From: Pedosphaera sp.
GTDB lineage: Bacteria; Verrucomicrobiota; Verrucomicrobiia; Limisphaerales; UBA9464
Direction of reading: 5' to 3'
Assembly (NCBI GenBank): GCA_009695405.1
Contig: SIAZ01000055.1
Span: forward strand, 1-15,908
Length of the DNA stretch: 15,908 nucleotides
This document shows positions 7,631 to 15,536 of the stretch, in pieces. The notes below the pieces were generated by a model. It did no database searches. It was given only the letters and a program-made list of their open reading frames with translations, and was not told the origin of the DNA. Numbering within the stretch: the first letter of the stretch is position 1; the number at the start of each line of letters is the position of its first letter. The position numbers and the translations under genes were made by a program.

Positions 7631-7643
7631 CGCCTGTCAGGCG
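7631..7643. promoter_or_regulatory. Short hairpin before the first thymidylate-kinase-like gene
   Basis: CGCCT and AGGCG flank the loop GTC in the 79-bp gap between the dehydratase and the kinase gene. The following bases are not a T-run, so it is not a convincing terminator. It may only modestly affect read-through into the kinase pair. An AGGGTGA at 7654-7660 is a plausible ribosome-binding site for ATG 7668. Confidence 0.3.
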
Positions 7644-7667
7644 GGTTGGATATAGGGTGAATAAATA

Positions 7668-8351
7668 ATGAATCAAACGTTTGCCAACCAGGGATTCCCC
7701 GGCCGTTTAATTGCTGTGGAAGGACTCGATGGCTCGGGTAAGTCGACACAGATCTACCTACTCAAACGCTGGCTTGAAATGCGTGGATTGAAGGTTTTTT
7801 TTAGTGAATGGAATTCTTCTGCCCTAGTGAAGAGCGCCACCAGTAAGGGCAAGAAACAGAATTTGCTCACGCCTACCACCTTTTCACTGATTCACGCCAC
7901 CGATTTTGCCGATCGATATGAGCGGCAACTGGTGCCCTTGCTGAAGGCTGGCTACATTGTGCTCTGTGACCGATATATCTATACCGCTTTTGCTCGAGAT
8001 GTTGTCCGAGGGTGTCCACCTGCTTGGGTCCGTGGTGCCTATAGTTTTGCTACCCGCCCCGATATCACCTTTTTCTTCAGATCTCATTTAGAAGTTTCAT
8101 TGAATCGGATCTTAGACAATCGCCCAACCTTAAAACATCACGAAGCAGGTATGGATTTAGGGCTGTCTACCGATCCTTACGAAAGCTTTCGTCTTTTTCA
8201 GGGCCGGATTTTTGAACAGTATTTGGCGATGAGCACTGAGTTCGACTTTGTGGTCATCGACGCCAACCAGCGCATTGAAGAGCAACAGGGACTCGTGCGA
8301 CGATTGGTGGAGAGTCGCATCGAACTGGTCCAATTTAGTGCAGAAAAATGA
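7668..8351 (+). CDS. Thymidylate-kinase-like P-loop kinase, first of a tandem pair
   Basis: This is a P-loop kinase of the dTMP kinase fold, which phosphorylates dTMP to dTDP in the cytoplasm. Seen: Walker A GLDGSGKST (19-27, intact Lys25), a PTTFSLIHATDFADRY segment (69-84) and the DR motif CDRYIYTAFARDVVRG (100-115), all in the expected order. The stretch AGMDLGLSTDPYESFRLFQGR (160-180) lies where the lid region is expected but does not look like that of housekeeping enzymes such as E. coli Tmk. That makes it a divergent branch, so the true substrate may differ from dTMP. The length, 227 residues, is a little long. It is followed after 8 bases by a paralog with the same signature blocks, so the two are very probably co-translated and may work as a heterodimer or on related substrates. 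Whether it is the cell's essential Tmk is unknown. Confidence 0.8.
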   Translation: MNQTFANQGFPGRLIAVEGLDGSGKSTQIYLLKRWLEMRGLKVFFSEWNSSALVKSATSKGKKQNLLTPTTFSLIHATDFADRYERQLVPLLKAGYIVLCDRYIYTAFARDVVRGCPPAWVRGAYSFATRPDITFFFRSHLEVSLNRILDNRPTLKHHEAGMDLGLSTDPYESFRLFQGRIFEQYLAMSTEFDFVVIDANQRIEEQQGLVRRLVESRIELVQFSAEK

Positions 8352-8359
8352 CCTGAGCT

Positions 8360-9130
8360 ATGGCCCGTCCTAAACGTATTCGTGCAACTGCAGCCGCGGT
8401 ATTTGTTCCTAAAGTTACGCCAAAACGCTTCTTTGGTCTTGGTCTTCCCAGAGTTGATATCGAGAAACTCAGCGGCAAACTGATTGTCGTCGAGGGAGCC
8501 GATGGTTCAGGGCGATCTACCCAGATCGCTCGCCTCGTTCAATGGTTGGAAGCATCGGGTCACCATACCGTCCAAGTCGGGTTGAAACAATCGTCTCTCG
8601 TTAGCGAAGAACTGGAAACAGCTCAACAGGGTAATATTCTCTCTCGCACGACACTTTCGTTATTTTATGCGACGGATTTTGCGGATCAATTAGAGAACAA
8701 TATCCTACCCGCTTTGAGGGCTGGATCGATGGTTCTAGCGGACCGTTACATTTATACTCTCATGGTCCGAGATTTAGTTCGGGGCATGGACGAGGGGTGG
8801 CTTCGTAATCTTTACGGCATCGCGCTGGTTCCAGATGCAGTTTTCTATTTAGAGGTGCGCCCCGAAATCTTGGTTCAACGCGTCTTTGCGAAACAACAAG
8901 CTCTTGATTACTGGGAAAGTGGGATGGATCTCGGCTTGTCACGCGATATGTTTGAGAGCTTTCTCAAGTACCAAGGCAAGATGCGTGAGACCTTCCGTCA
9001 CCTGCAGTTGCACTATGAGTTTGACCTGATTGATGCGGAACGTTCGGCTGACGAGATCAATGAGGACCTGCGTCGCCGTATTGAGGCTGTGTTAGCGGGC
9101 GATTCCGGTCGAAACCCAGTGGTGAGTTGA
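8360..9130 (+). CDS. Thymidylate-kinase-like paralog with a Lys-to-Arg change in Walker A
   Basis: This is a paralog of the preceding gene, sharing VEGxDGSGxSTQI, ATDFAD, the DRYIYTxxxRDxVRG block and the GMDLGLSxDxxESF block. It differs in three ways. It carries a 40-residue basic N-terminal extension. Its Walker A reads GADGSGRST (46-54), so the phosphate-binding Lys is Arg52 (codon CGA at 8513-8515). Its middle region (about 65-95) is divergent. The DR pair (Asp128-Arg129) is kept. Arg at this position usually weakens ATP turnover in P-loop enzymes, so the protein might be a regulatory or structural partner of the intact paralog, although some active members may tolerate it. The gene starts 8 bases after the upstream stop. 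ATG 8360 is the first in-frame ATG; a shorter protein beginning nearer the P-loop cannot be excluded. Confidence 0.78.
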   Translation: MARPKRIRATAAAVFVPKVTPKRFFGLGLPRVDIEKLSGKLIVVEGADGSGRSTQIARLVQWLEASGHHTVQVGLKQSSLVSEELETAQQGNILSRTTLSLFYATDFADQLENNILPALRAGSMVLADRYIYTLMVRDLVRGMDEGWLRNLYGIALVPDAVFYLEVRPEILVQRVFAKQQALDYWESGMDLGLSRDMFESFLKYQGKMRETFRHLQLHYEFDLIDAERSADEINEDLRRRIEAVLAGDSGRNPVVS

Positions 9131-9156
9131 TTCTTCGGTTAGAGACTATCAGCCGA

Positions 9157-10620
9157 TCAAGGCTTTGGGTGAATTACCGTCTTCTTTAAAGTCGGTTTTC
9201 TCCACAACCAACCCCAAGCGCGTCCATCTGCCGTCCTCTCGCTTTTTACGAACCCAAAGAAAAATGAGGACTGAGTTTTACCAGATTGACTCTCCCATCG
9301 CCATAAGTTCCAGAGCAAGGACTGACTGGCGGCATCGGCCTTGGGATTTTTCTCCGAACGATAAAGCGACCATATAGGTGACCAAGCGCGTTGAATGCCC
9401 TCGTTATGTGGAAAGGCACCTTCGGCACCAGCCAATAATTGAAGACGTTCACGCCCTTCTCGATCGCGCCAATGATAGGCTAGTGGCCAGAGAGAGCGGC
9501 GGCGGTACTCTGCCCCACTTTGACGATCTCGCTCTGAGACATCGCTCCAGAGATACAACAGGCCTCGGGTGTTTTTTCTCTCGAGATTTTCTGTAATTAG
9601 ATCTTTACGGGAGTAAGCCGGCCAAAGAACAAAGAGGCTGGCGACATTGGTATTAGACGCTCGACCGTAGAGCGGCCAAAAGCGACGGGCGGATTTGCCC
9701 TCTCCATTAGCCCATCCTATGAAAGGCCACGGAGCACCCCATTCTTCAAACTGTTTCTCGCGATTAACGGTCTTCGTAAAGAAAGGCCAGAGAACCGTAG
9801 TATTATCCTGATTAGGTGATCGTGTGGTGGCAAAGAGAGGAAGGGCTGCCCGATTAGTCGTCGGATTAGCTGAGCCGATTCCTTGGATTTCACTGAGCAA
9901 AAAAGGCCAAGCAAGGAAGCGTTTTTCATGACCCGGAACGATTTCAGGAAGGTCGGTGAGTGTGTTCGTTCGACTGAGCGGGACTCGCGTTTCCTGTCCG
10001 TAAACTGGCCATAACTGCCATCCATTGGCCCCGTCGCGTCGTTTGTGGACAAATGGAACTAAATAATTGTCGGTAATCACATCCCGTTTTCGCGTTTGCA
10101 TCCAAAGCGGGAAGGCTAAAAAATGGATTTCATCCCGGAAAAGTCGGTTTTTTAGGGTGCCGTAAAATGGAAGCAGCGCTTGATACGACTGAGCGGAATC
10201 GGTGGAATTCTGGCGAAAATAGACGGGAAAAACTGTAAATCGATGAGCGGTAGTTTCATCAGATCCGGGGCCTCCACCCCAGCTAAGGAGTTGGAAAGCC
10301 TGCCATCGGACCTGATCCCCATAGCGGTCATGGGTGACCAAGGGATAGAGAAATTCGATCTGTGTTCGTTCCACCCCAATCTCCCTTCTAAATGAAACGA
10401 AGGGACTGACCCCCCAACCGGTTAGGGTGGGCGTTGTTTCGGTCCAAACAAAGGGGCCAATGGCTTCAACCCGATCACCAAGGCTCAGGGTCAGCGCTAG
10501 GTGATGGAAGAGAGGCCCCGCCTCGGTGCGAGCCGACGGCAAATCAGCAGCGCCTCGGGATAGCGAACAAACCGCGAGAAGCGGTAGGTAAAAAGAGGTC
10601 GGAAAAAACAGGGAGCCCAT
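9157..10620 (-). CDS. Secreted or outer-membrane protein built of W-P repeats, function unknown
   Basis: No named family was recognised. The N-terminus (1-25) is hydrophobic and resembles a signal sequence, though without a clear basic start. The rest contains roughly fifteen degenerate repeats of about 20-30 residues, each centred on a hydrophobic run ending in (W/F/L/Y)P(F/L/V)(Y/W/F) and usually followed by a polar, Arg-rich turn. Examples are FLYPLVTHDR, FPVYFRQ, LAFPLWMQTRKR, LWPVYGQETR, LAWPFLLSE, LWPFFTKTVNRE, FWPLYGRASN, LWPAYSRKD and LWPLAYHWRDREG. Short amphipathic strands joined by charged turns suggest an outer-membrane beta-barrel or a beta-propeller-like fold. The gene is convergent with the kinase pair (27-bp gap), so it is transcribed independently. 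The predicted ATG at 10620 has no clear Shine-Dalgarno. Localisation and fold are inferred. Confidence 0.65.
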   Translation of the reverse strand: MGSLFFPTSFYLPLLAVCSLSRGAADLPSARTEAGPLFHHLALTLSLGDRVEAIGPFVWTETTPTLTGWGVSPFVSFRREIGVERTQIEFLYPLVTHDRYGDQVRWQAFQLLSWGGGPGSDETTAHRFTVFPVYFRQNSTDSAQSYQALLPFYGTLKNRLFRDEIHFLAFPLWMQTRKRDVITDNYLVPFVHKRRDGANGWQLWPVYGQETRVPLSRTNTLTDLPEIVPGHEKRFLAWPFLLSEIQGIGSANPTTNRAALPLFATTRSPNQDNTTVLWPFFTKTVNREKQFEEWGAPWPFIGWANGEGKSARRFWPLYGRASNTNVASLFVLWPAYSRKDLITENLERKNTRGLLYLWSDVSERDRQSGAEYRRRSLWPLAYHWRDREGRERLQLLAGAEGAFPHNEGIQRAWSPIWSLYRSEKNPKADAASQSLLWNLWRWESQSGKTQSSFFFGFVKSERTADGRAWGWLWRKPTLKKTVIHPKP

Positions 10621-10886
10621 GCGATCGTGAAGGATAGGGTTGCCAACTGGCCCCCTAGGGTCAAGGGACGGTAGCGCACGTGGCGTGTATTGAAAGCAGG
10701 ATGGAGCTTAGCCTCGCCTAATCTGCTTTCTGTTTCGCACCACACTTTCCAAACGAGATCCGAACTAGCTGTTTTCACACCACTTTATCATCACTGTCTT
10801 CATTCCTTTTAAAAATCGAATTCTCAATCAATCGGATCATTTCAACTCTCTGTGATGAACCACCTAGGTACTCCCTTGAATGGCTA
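10621..10886. other. Divergent intergenic region
   Basis: This separates the minus-strand W-P repeat gene from the plus-strand ABC importer and should hold a promoter for each. No consensus promoter, operator or RNA gene was convincing. If the importer starts at GTG 11001 rather than TTG 10887, the region is about 380 bases long. Confidence 0.4.
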
Positions 10887-12503
10887 TTGAAGCTTAATCA
10901 ATTTGGGCTCGGTTCTCTTGTTCTCGTTTTCAGTGGAAAAGACGCTGAATTTAACCGATTTGCCTTGAGAATTTGTGTCCTCAATTCTTTATCGAGCGCA
11001 GTGTACCAAGCTTGGTTTCTATCGCATCTCCGTTTTTTAGCTGGGTGCCTGTTGCTGTCCGTCTTTTTTCAAAACCTGAGCCGCGCAGAAATCTTCAACT
11101 CCACCCAACCCAAAGGTGACTTGCGCTGGGCTAATGATGCGGAAGGCGGTGCTCCCTATATTTTTCATCCCTCAGAGAATCCTGAAAGGCTCGTCGGCTT
11201 TGAGGTCGAATTTGCTGAGGCTCTCTGTCAGCAGCTTGGGAAAAAATCGCGTTTTATTCAGTATAATTGGGCTAATCTAATATCAGGCCTACGTCAGGGT
11301 GGAAATTTTGATATCATCATTGCTGCCCTCGAACGTACACCAGAGAATCTTTTGCAGGTCGCGATGAGTCGGCCTTATTATGTCTTCGGACAACAATTGA
11401 TTACCCGCATCTCTGATGCAACGGTCAATGGTCTCACCGCTTTAAGAGGTCGGTCGGTCGGTGTCTTGGGAGGAACTTTGTCCTTTCGGTTAGCAACAGC
11501 GCACGACGGTCTAGTGGTGCGCGTCTACGATGATAATATAAATTATTTTCATGACCTAGAATTGGGTCGCATTGATGCGATTCTCACCGATTCGCCGATC
11601 GCCGAAGGGAATTTGCGGGGTCGCACCAGCCTTCGTCGTGCAGGTCCCGCGTTTGAACCGGCTTACTATGCGGTGGCTGTTCCGTTAGCTGATACAAATT
11701 TATTGGCCCGCATTGACGTTGCCCTGCTGGGACTTATCGAGGATGGCACACTGAAGCGGATTTATTCTAAGTACGGACTTTGGGATGCTAACCAGGCCAG
11801 ATTAGCGCTTTGGAAACCTGATTCAGTAAGTCTCCTTTCGACCGTTTCTCGCCCACAGACTTTTCATCGCAGATGGGTTTACCTGCCTATTCTGCTCAAG
11901 GCTGCCGTGACGACTCTTTGGGTCAGTGTCTCCGCAATGATGATAGCAATGCTCTTGGGTCTTTTCCTCGCGGTGGCTCGGGTCTACGGCCCCCTTTCAT
12001 TGCGATGGTTAGCCATAGGCTATATTGAGATTTTCCGAGGGACTCCACTGCTCCTTCAATTGTACTTTATCTATTTTGGACTCGCTCAACAACTCGGTTG
12101 GAAGCTTTCAGCGGGAACCGCCGCGGTGCTGACCTTGGGGTTAAACTATGCGGCCAGTGAGGCGGAGAACTATCGGGCAGGACTTCAGTCCGTGCCGCGG
12201 GGTCAAGCGGAGGCAGCCTTCGCACTTGGACTCTCTCCGTGGTTGACCTTTCGACGCATTCTTCTGCCTCAAGCCTTTCGAATCAGTCTTCCGAGTGTCA
12301 CCAACGATTTTATCGCCCTGTTTAAAGATTCGTCGATCGTCTCGGTGATCGGTTTGGTGGAACTGACTAAGGAATTTCTTATCCGATCTTTGGACGCAGG
12401 CGATTATCTCGGATTAGGTCTGATAACGGCAGCTATCTACTTTGTCATGGGTCATATCGTTTCTCAGTTGGCTCGTTTGATCGAGCGGAGGCTGCACTTA
12501 TGA
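10887..12503 (+). CDS. Polar amino-acid ABC importer: fused substrate-binding protein and permease
   Basis: One polypeptide carries the extracytoplasmic solute-binding domain (SBP_bac_3 type, about residues 75-305) and a HisM/GlnP-type permease (about 330-537). In the binding domain, LVGFEVEFAEALCQQLG, FDIIIAALERTPE and LGRIDAILTDSPIAE are typical polar amino-acid binder segments. The permease part shows IFRGTPLLLQLYF and the EAA loop EAAFALGLSPWLTFRRILLPQAF that contacts the ATPase. A hydrophobic segment (about 48-62) followed by SRAEIF is a signal peptide or anchor. The frame opens at TTG 10887, but GTG at 11001 would put the signal sequence directly at the N-terminus and is attractive. Its stop overlaps the ATPase start (ATGA), so the pair is co-translated. 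Such SBP-permease fusions are known in the family. Substrate is probably a polar amino acid, exact ligand unknown. Confidence 0.9.
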   Translation: MKLNQFGLGSLVLVFSGKDAEFNRFALRICVLNSLSSAVYQAWFLSHLRFLAGCLLLSVFFQNLSRAEIFNSTQPKGDLRWANDAEGGAPYIFHPSENPERLVGFEVEFAEALCQQLGKKSRFIQYNWANLISGLRQGGNFDIIIAALERTPENLLQVAMSRPYYVFGQQLITRISDATVNGLTALRGRSVGVLGGTLSFRLATAHDGLVVRVYDDNINYFHDLELGRIDAILTDSPIAEGNLRGRTSLRRAGPAFEPAYYAVAVPLADTNLLARIDVALLGLIEDGTLKRIYSKYGLWDANQARLALWKPDSVSLLSTVSRPQTFHRRWVYLPILLKAAVTTLWVSVSAMMIAMLLGLFLAVARVYGPLSLRWLAIGYIEIFRGTPLLLQLYFIYFGLAQQLGWKLSAGTAAVLTLGLNYAASEAENYRAGLQSVPRGQAEAAFALGLSPWLTFRRILLPQAFRISLPSVTNDFIALFKDSSIVSVIGLVELTKEFLIRSLDAGDYLGLGLITAAIYFVMGHIVSQLARLIERRLHL

Positions 12504-13246
12504 TTTTTGTCGAAGGCGTTCGTAAAAAATTTGGTGCGATCCCTGTCTTAAATGGCGTGGACCATCGCCAGTCTTTAGGCGAAGTGGTCGTAATAATCGG
12601 TCCCAGCGGTTGCGGTAAAAGCACTTTTCTCCGCTGCCTTAATCAATTGGAAACAGCTGACATGGGGCGCATTACTATCAATAATGTGACCGTCGATGCA
12701 GGTGCCCGAAAGGAGGGTCGCGATGCACGGCCGCAGCGGCATCGCCTGCGATTGCAGACCGGAATGGTCTTTCAACAGTTTAATCTCTTTCCTCATCTAA
12801 CAGCCTTGGAAAATATAATTGAAGCCCCTATGCAAGTGGCAGGATTAAGTCGAGTGGAGGCTGTAACGCAGGGTATGGATTTACTCGCAAAGGTCGGTCT
12901 TTCTGATCGGGCTAATTTTCAACCGTCGCGTCTTTCCGGCGGACAACAGCAACGAGTGGCCATTGCCCGAGCCTTAGCGATGAGGCCGAAGGTGATGTTA
13001 TTTGATGAACCAACAAGTTCTTTGGATCCCCAATTGCGCGAAGAGGTTTTGAAAGTGATTCGAACGTTAAGTGAGGAGGGAATGACTTTAATTATAGTGA
13101 CTCACGAGATGAACTTTGCGCGCGATGTCGCTGACAGTGTGCTCTTTTTCGAGGGCGGCCAAGTGGTCGAGTTTGGGCCGCCTGAACAGGTACTAAAAAA
13201 CCCAATTCACCCAAAAACACGAGACTTTCTGCGTAGTTGGTTCTGA
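12500..13246 (+). CDS. Polar amino-acid ABC transporter ATPase (GlnQ/HisP-like)
   Basis: This is the ATP-hydrolysing subunit that powers the fused importer encoded just upstream, acting at the cytoplasmic face of the membrane as a dimer. All ABC motifs are seen: Walker A GPSGCGKST (34-42), Q-loop VFQQFNLFPHLT (90-101), signature LSGGQQQR (145-152), Walker B VMLFDEPTSSLD (165-176) and switch His202 in VTHEM. The segment at 67-87 (AGARKEGRDARPQRHRLRLQT) is an Arg-rich stretch slightly longer than in many GlnQ proteins. The ATG overlaps the previous stop by four bases. The length, 248 residues, is typical. Assignment to the polar amino-acid subgroup follows from the fused partner. Confidence 0.93.
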   Translation: MIFVEGVRKKFGAIPVLNGVDHRQSLGEVVVIIGPSGCGKSTFLRCLNQLETADMGRITINNVTVDAGARKEGRDARPQRHRLRLQTGMVFQQFNLFPHLTALENIIEAPMQVAGLSRVEAVTQGMDLLAKVGLSDRANFQPSRLSGGQQQRVAIARALAMRPKVMLFDEPTSSLDPQLREEVLKVIRTLSEEGMTLIIVTHEMNFARDVADSVLFFEGGQVVEFGPPEQVLKNPIHPKTRDFLRSWF

Positions 13247-13518
13247 AATTCCAATGACTGCGGGTGGTGTTAAGGGTCTTGAGAGATCGTTCATTTTCAG
13301 CAGTGAAGGATCCTAAAGAGTTAGAGTCCGCCGTCGTCGTATTTTTTAAATTAAAGACCCTAGAAACCTCGGATTCCTTGCCCTCGAACTGCAGGTTTCT
13401 TCGATTCAAGCCGTCTGATATTTTCGCCAAGAAAAGCAATTGAGCCTTAGAGAACTGCATTTCGTCTATTTCGCCGCTCGCTCTTAGCTTCAGGGCCTGT
13501 CAACTTCTCAACGACTGG
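13247..13518. other. Intergenic region, nothing recognised
   Basis: About 270 bases lie between the ATPase gene and the small charged protein. A minus-strand frame crosses it (to 13460) but runs antisense into the ATPase gene, lacks a ribosome-binding site and has no recognisable motif. No tRNA, terminator or repeat was identified. Confidence 0.4.
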
Positions 13519-13770
13519 ATGCAAAAGCCCAATTATCAATACGAAAAGCGCCGCAAGGAATTAGACAAAAAGGCGAAGAAGGAGCAAAAATGGCGCGAAA
13601 AACTCGCAGCGGGCCGTTCTTCTTCATCAGATCCTGCTGAGGACGGGACGGAAGCAGTCGCTACTGACGAGACTCTTGGAACCGATGGTGCAACTGAGAC
13701 CGAAGGAACTTCTGAGCCGATCGAAGGTACGACTGAAAGTCCCGAGAGTAACGTTCCTCCTCAGGTTTGA
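13519..13770 (+). CDS. Small charge-segregated protein (Lys/Arg-rich head, acidic Thr/Glu tail)
   Basis: This 83-residue protein splits sharply. Residues 1-33 are basic and predicted helical (YEKRRKELDKKAKKEQKWRE). Residues 34-83 are acidic, low-complexity and probably disordered, rich in Thr, Glu, Ser and Gly. The head resembles the short Lys-rich proteins beginning xKPNYxxEKRxKEL that are common in Gram-negative bacteria and have no known function. A nucleic-acid-binding head with an acidic tail is possible but is a guess. There is no clear Shine-Dalgarno. The 3' end overlaps that of the convergent J-domain gene by 10 bases. Confidence 0.65.
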   Translation: MQKPNYQYEKRRKELDKKAKKEQKWREKLAAGRSSSSDPAEDGTEAVATDETLGTDGATETEGTSEPIEGTTESPESNVPPQV

Positions 13771-14522
13771 TTCTTTCGATTAGCGACCGACCGAGTGATG
13801 TGAATCGCCGGTCGATAGGTGATCCGTACCAACATATCGCCACGGCCACCGCGCGGTCGCGGCAATCCTTCGCTGGGGATGCGTAGAAGCGTTCCTCTGT
13901 CAATATGGGGCGGAATTTGAAATCGAAGATGCCCAGAGAGACCGCGGATCATCTCGTTGCCACCTTGAGTTGCTCTCTCGAGGGAAACTCTGAAATCGCA
14001 GCGCAGGTCAAATTCTCTCACTTTAAAGCGGGGATCTGGGCTTGGCTTCACTCGGACCGTGACGTAACCGTCTTCGAAAATTCCAGAGCGAGGAACCTTG
14101 AACCGCGAACCCGGCGCCGTGTCTGGGGGTATAATCAAAGAGTAGATTTCAGAACCCTCTGGATTGGCTGGGTCCTTCACCCTCACTTCCAACCGAGCAC
14201 CTCGCAGAAATTCATCAGGTCGAAGCAAAACATCATGAGCGAGATTTCTTTCTTTTTTTCCGGGTCGCACCGTTTGTGCCGACCGCGCTTTGTTTTCCAC
14301 TGAGTCGCATTCCGCATCATAACTTTCCCGCCGCTCCGGATCCGCGAGTACCGAGTAGGCGGCATTCAGCCCCTGAGTGAGTGCAACGAAAGTATCCGAA
14401 CTTCCGTTAAGATCCGGATGATATTGTTTCGCCAATAATCGATAAGCAGCGCGGATCTGGTCAAACGTGCAACGACGATGAAGTCCGAGCGTCGCGTAGT
14501 AATTAGGAGTTGGACTCGACAC
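13761..14522 (-). CDS. J-domain co-chaperone, CbpA-like (no zinc finger)
   Basis: This is an Hsp40-type cytoplasmic co-chaperone that stimulates DnaK ATPase and delivers substrates. The J-domain spans about residues 7-70, with YYATLGL at its start, the invariant HPD at 35-37 and ADPERRESYD at its end. No Cys-rich zinc-finger repeats and only a short linker (about 71-90) follow. The C-terminal substrate-binding beta domain (about 92-240) shows the expected LLRPDEFLRGARLEV, IPPDTAPGSRFKVPRSG, DGYVTVRVK and RGGRGDMLVRI blocks. This is the layout of CbpA-type proteins rather than DnaJ proper. The start is GTG (14520-14522) with no strong Shine-Dalgarno. It lies 109 bases downstream of the frameshifted epimerase gene on the same strand and may share its promoter. 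The tail (RPAIHITRSVANRKNQT) is not conserved in the family as far as I can tell. Confidence 0.88.
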   Translation of the reverse strand: MSSPTPNYYATLGLHRRCTFDQIRAAYRLLAKQYHPDLNGSSDTFVALTQGLNAAYSVLADPERRESYDAECDSVENKARSAQTVRPGKKERNLAHDVLLRPDEFLRGARLEVRVKDPANPEGSEIYSLIIPPDTAPGSRFKVPRSGIFEDGYVTVRVKPSPDPRFKVREFDLRCDFRVSLERATQGGNEMIRGLSGHLRFQIPPHIDRGTLLRIPSEGLPRPRGGRGDMLVRITYRPAIHITRSVANRKNQT

Positions 14523-14631
14523 AGCTTTCGAAATTACAAATCGCTCACGAATGTGAAAGGACGTAGTTCGACTGAAGTTTTCCCACCTGCGACTCGACTC
14601 ATTGACTACTGCGTTTGCGGACGTCGATGCT

Positions 14632-15536
14632 TTAAAGTTTTCTCACATCCATCCACAGTGTCGACCGAAAGATTTCTCCAGAAGTTAGCAGGATGAGTTC
14701 TCGGTCGTCTGGTCGGCTGAAAGCATTGGGTAGAGCGGTCCAAGGTTCAATACAGTAGAAGTTCTCAGTGACGGTCCGAGTCCCAAGGGTGCAGAAACGG
14801 TAAGCTGGAGAGCCTTCCCAATTCAAAATGACCTCAAGACCGGCGACGGTATCGACTAGGGCAAATTCTCGAGAGGCCAGATCTCCCGTCATTAGTGTGC
14901 CGCTTGTGTTCTGGGTTACAGGGATGTCTTGTTCAGGGAAAGGTTCAGTGAAGAAAGCTTCTGAGAATCCAACAGAATTATATCGCATACCGCGGGGGCA
15001 ACGAATCAGACAATCGTTTCTATGACTGCTCGGAGAAAGAGGCACCCGTAAGTAAGGATGGAACCCAGCGGCAAAAGGCATGGGTTCAGACGAGAGATTT
15101 TCGATGGCCTGTTCTAAATGTAGTCGGCCTTCTTCCAGTCGATAGGTTAATTCGTAGCGGAAACGAAACGGATAAACAGCTCGGGTAGCATCTGAATCAG
15201 TCAATTCCATTGTGACCGATGACGGGGACTGTTTCAGGACGGACCAAGGGGATCGTCTCGCAAAGCCGTGTTGAGGTAGAGGATACTGTTTTCCCGCCCA
15301 TTCGTAGTGATTTTCCGCGCCGGGCCGATGGGTGTAGCTGACCACTGGAAACAGGATAGGATTACCTGCCCACATTTCTTTTGGATAACGCGCGACAACC
15401 GCCTCATCGTCGCGCAGAGCCTCCACCAGACCGTGCCCCTCCACCCTTCGTGCATAGCGGAGCAACCACCCCCTAAAGCAGGTAGGACAGTCGCTTGAGC
15501 GCCTGTGGCATCCTGCAGTTCAATACGTTCAGTCAC
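14632..15536 (-). pseudogene. Aldose 1-epimerase (mutarotase) family gene with a one-base frameshift
   Basis: Galactose-mutarotase-fold enzymes interconvert sugar anomers. The gene is split between two frames. The first frame starts at GTG 15536 and gives MTERIELQDATGAQATVLPALGGG, a normal family N-terminus. The second gives LLRYARRVEGHGLVEAL through AGNPILFPVVSYTHRPG, YPLPQHGFARRSPW and AAGFHPYLRVPL, and runs to the stop at 14632. These motifs, including His in QHGFAR and FHPYLRVP, are typical of the family. The frames join at a run of five G (15469-15473, C on the plus strand). One extra G, or a -1 slip, restores a continuous protein reading LPALGGWLLRYARR. It may be a real inactivation, a homopolymer sequencing error or, less likely, recoding. 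The sequence after the shift is otherwise open and well conserved, which argues for a recent event or an error. Confidence 0.85.

Noticed and set aside
7631..7643. Intrinsic terminator between dehydratase and kinase genes
   Set aside because: Five-bp stem and no T-run after it.
13092..13460. Minus-strand frame of 122 codons across the gap after the ATPase gene
   Set aside because: It runs antisense into the well-supported ATPase coding region, has no ribosome-binding site and no recognisable motif.
15469..15473. Programmed -1 frameshift in the mutarotase gene
   Set aside because: The site (A GGG GGT) is not a classic slippery heptamer, I saw no clear downstream stimulatory structure, and the family is not known to use recoding. 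Mutation or sequencing error is simpler.
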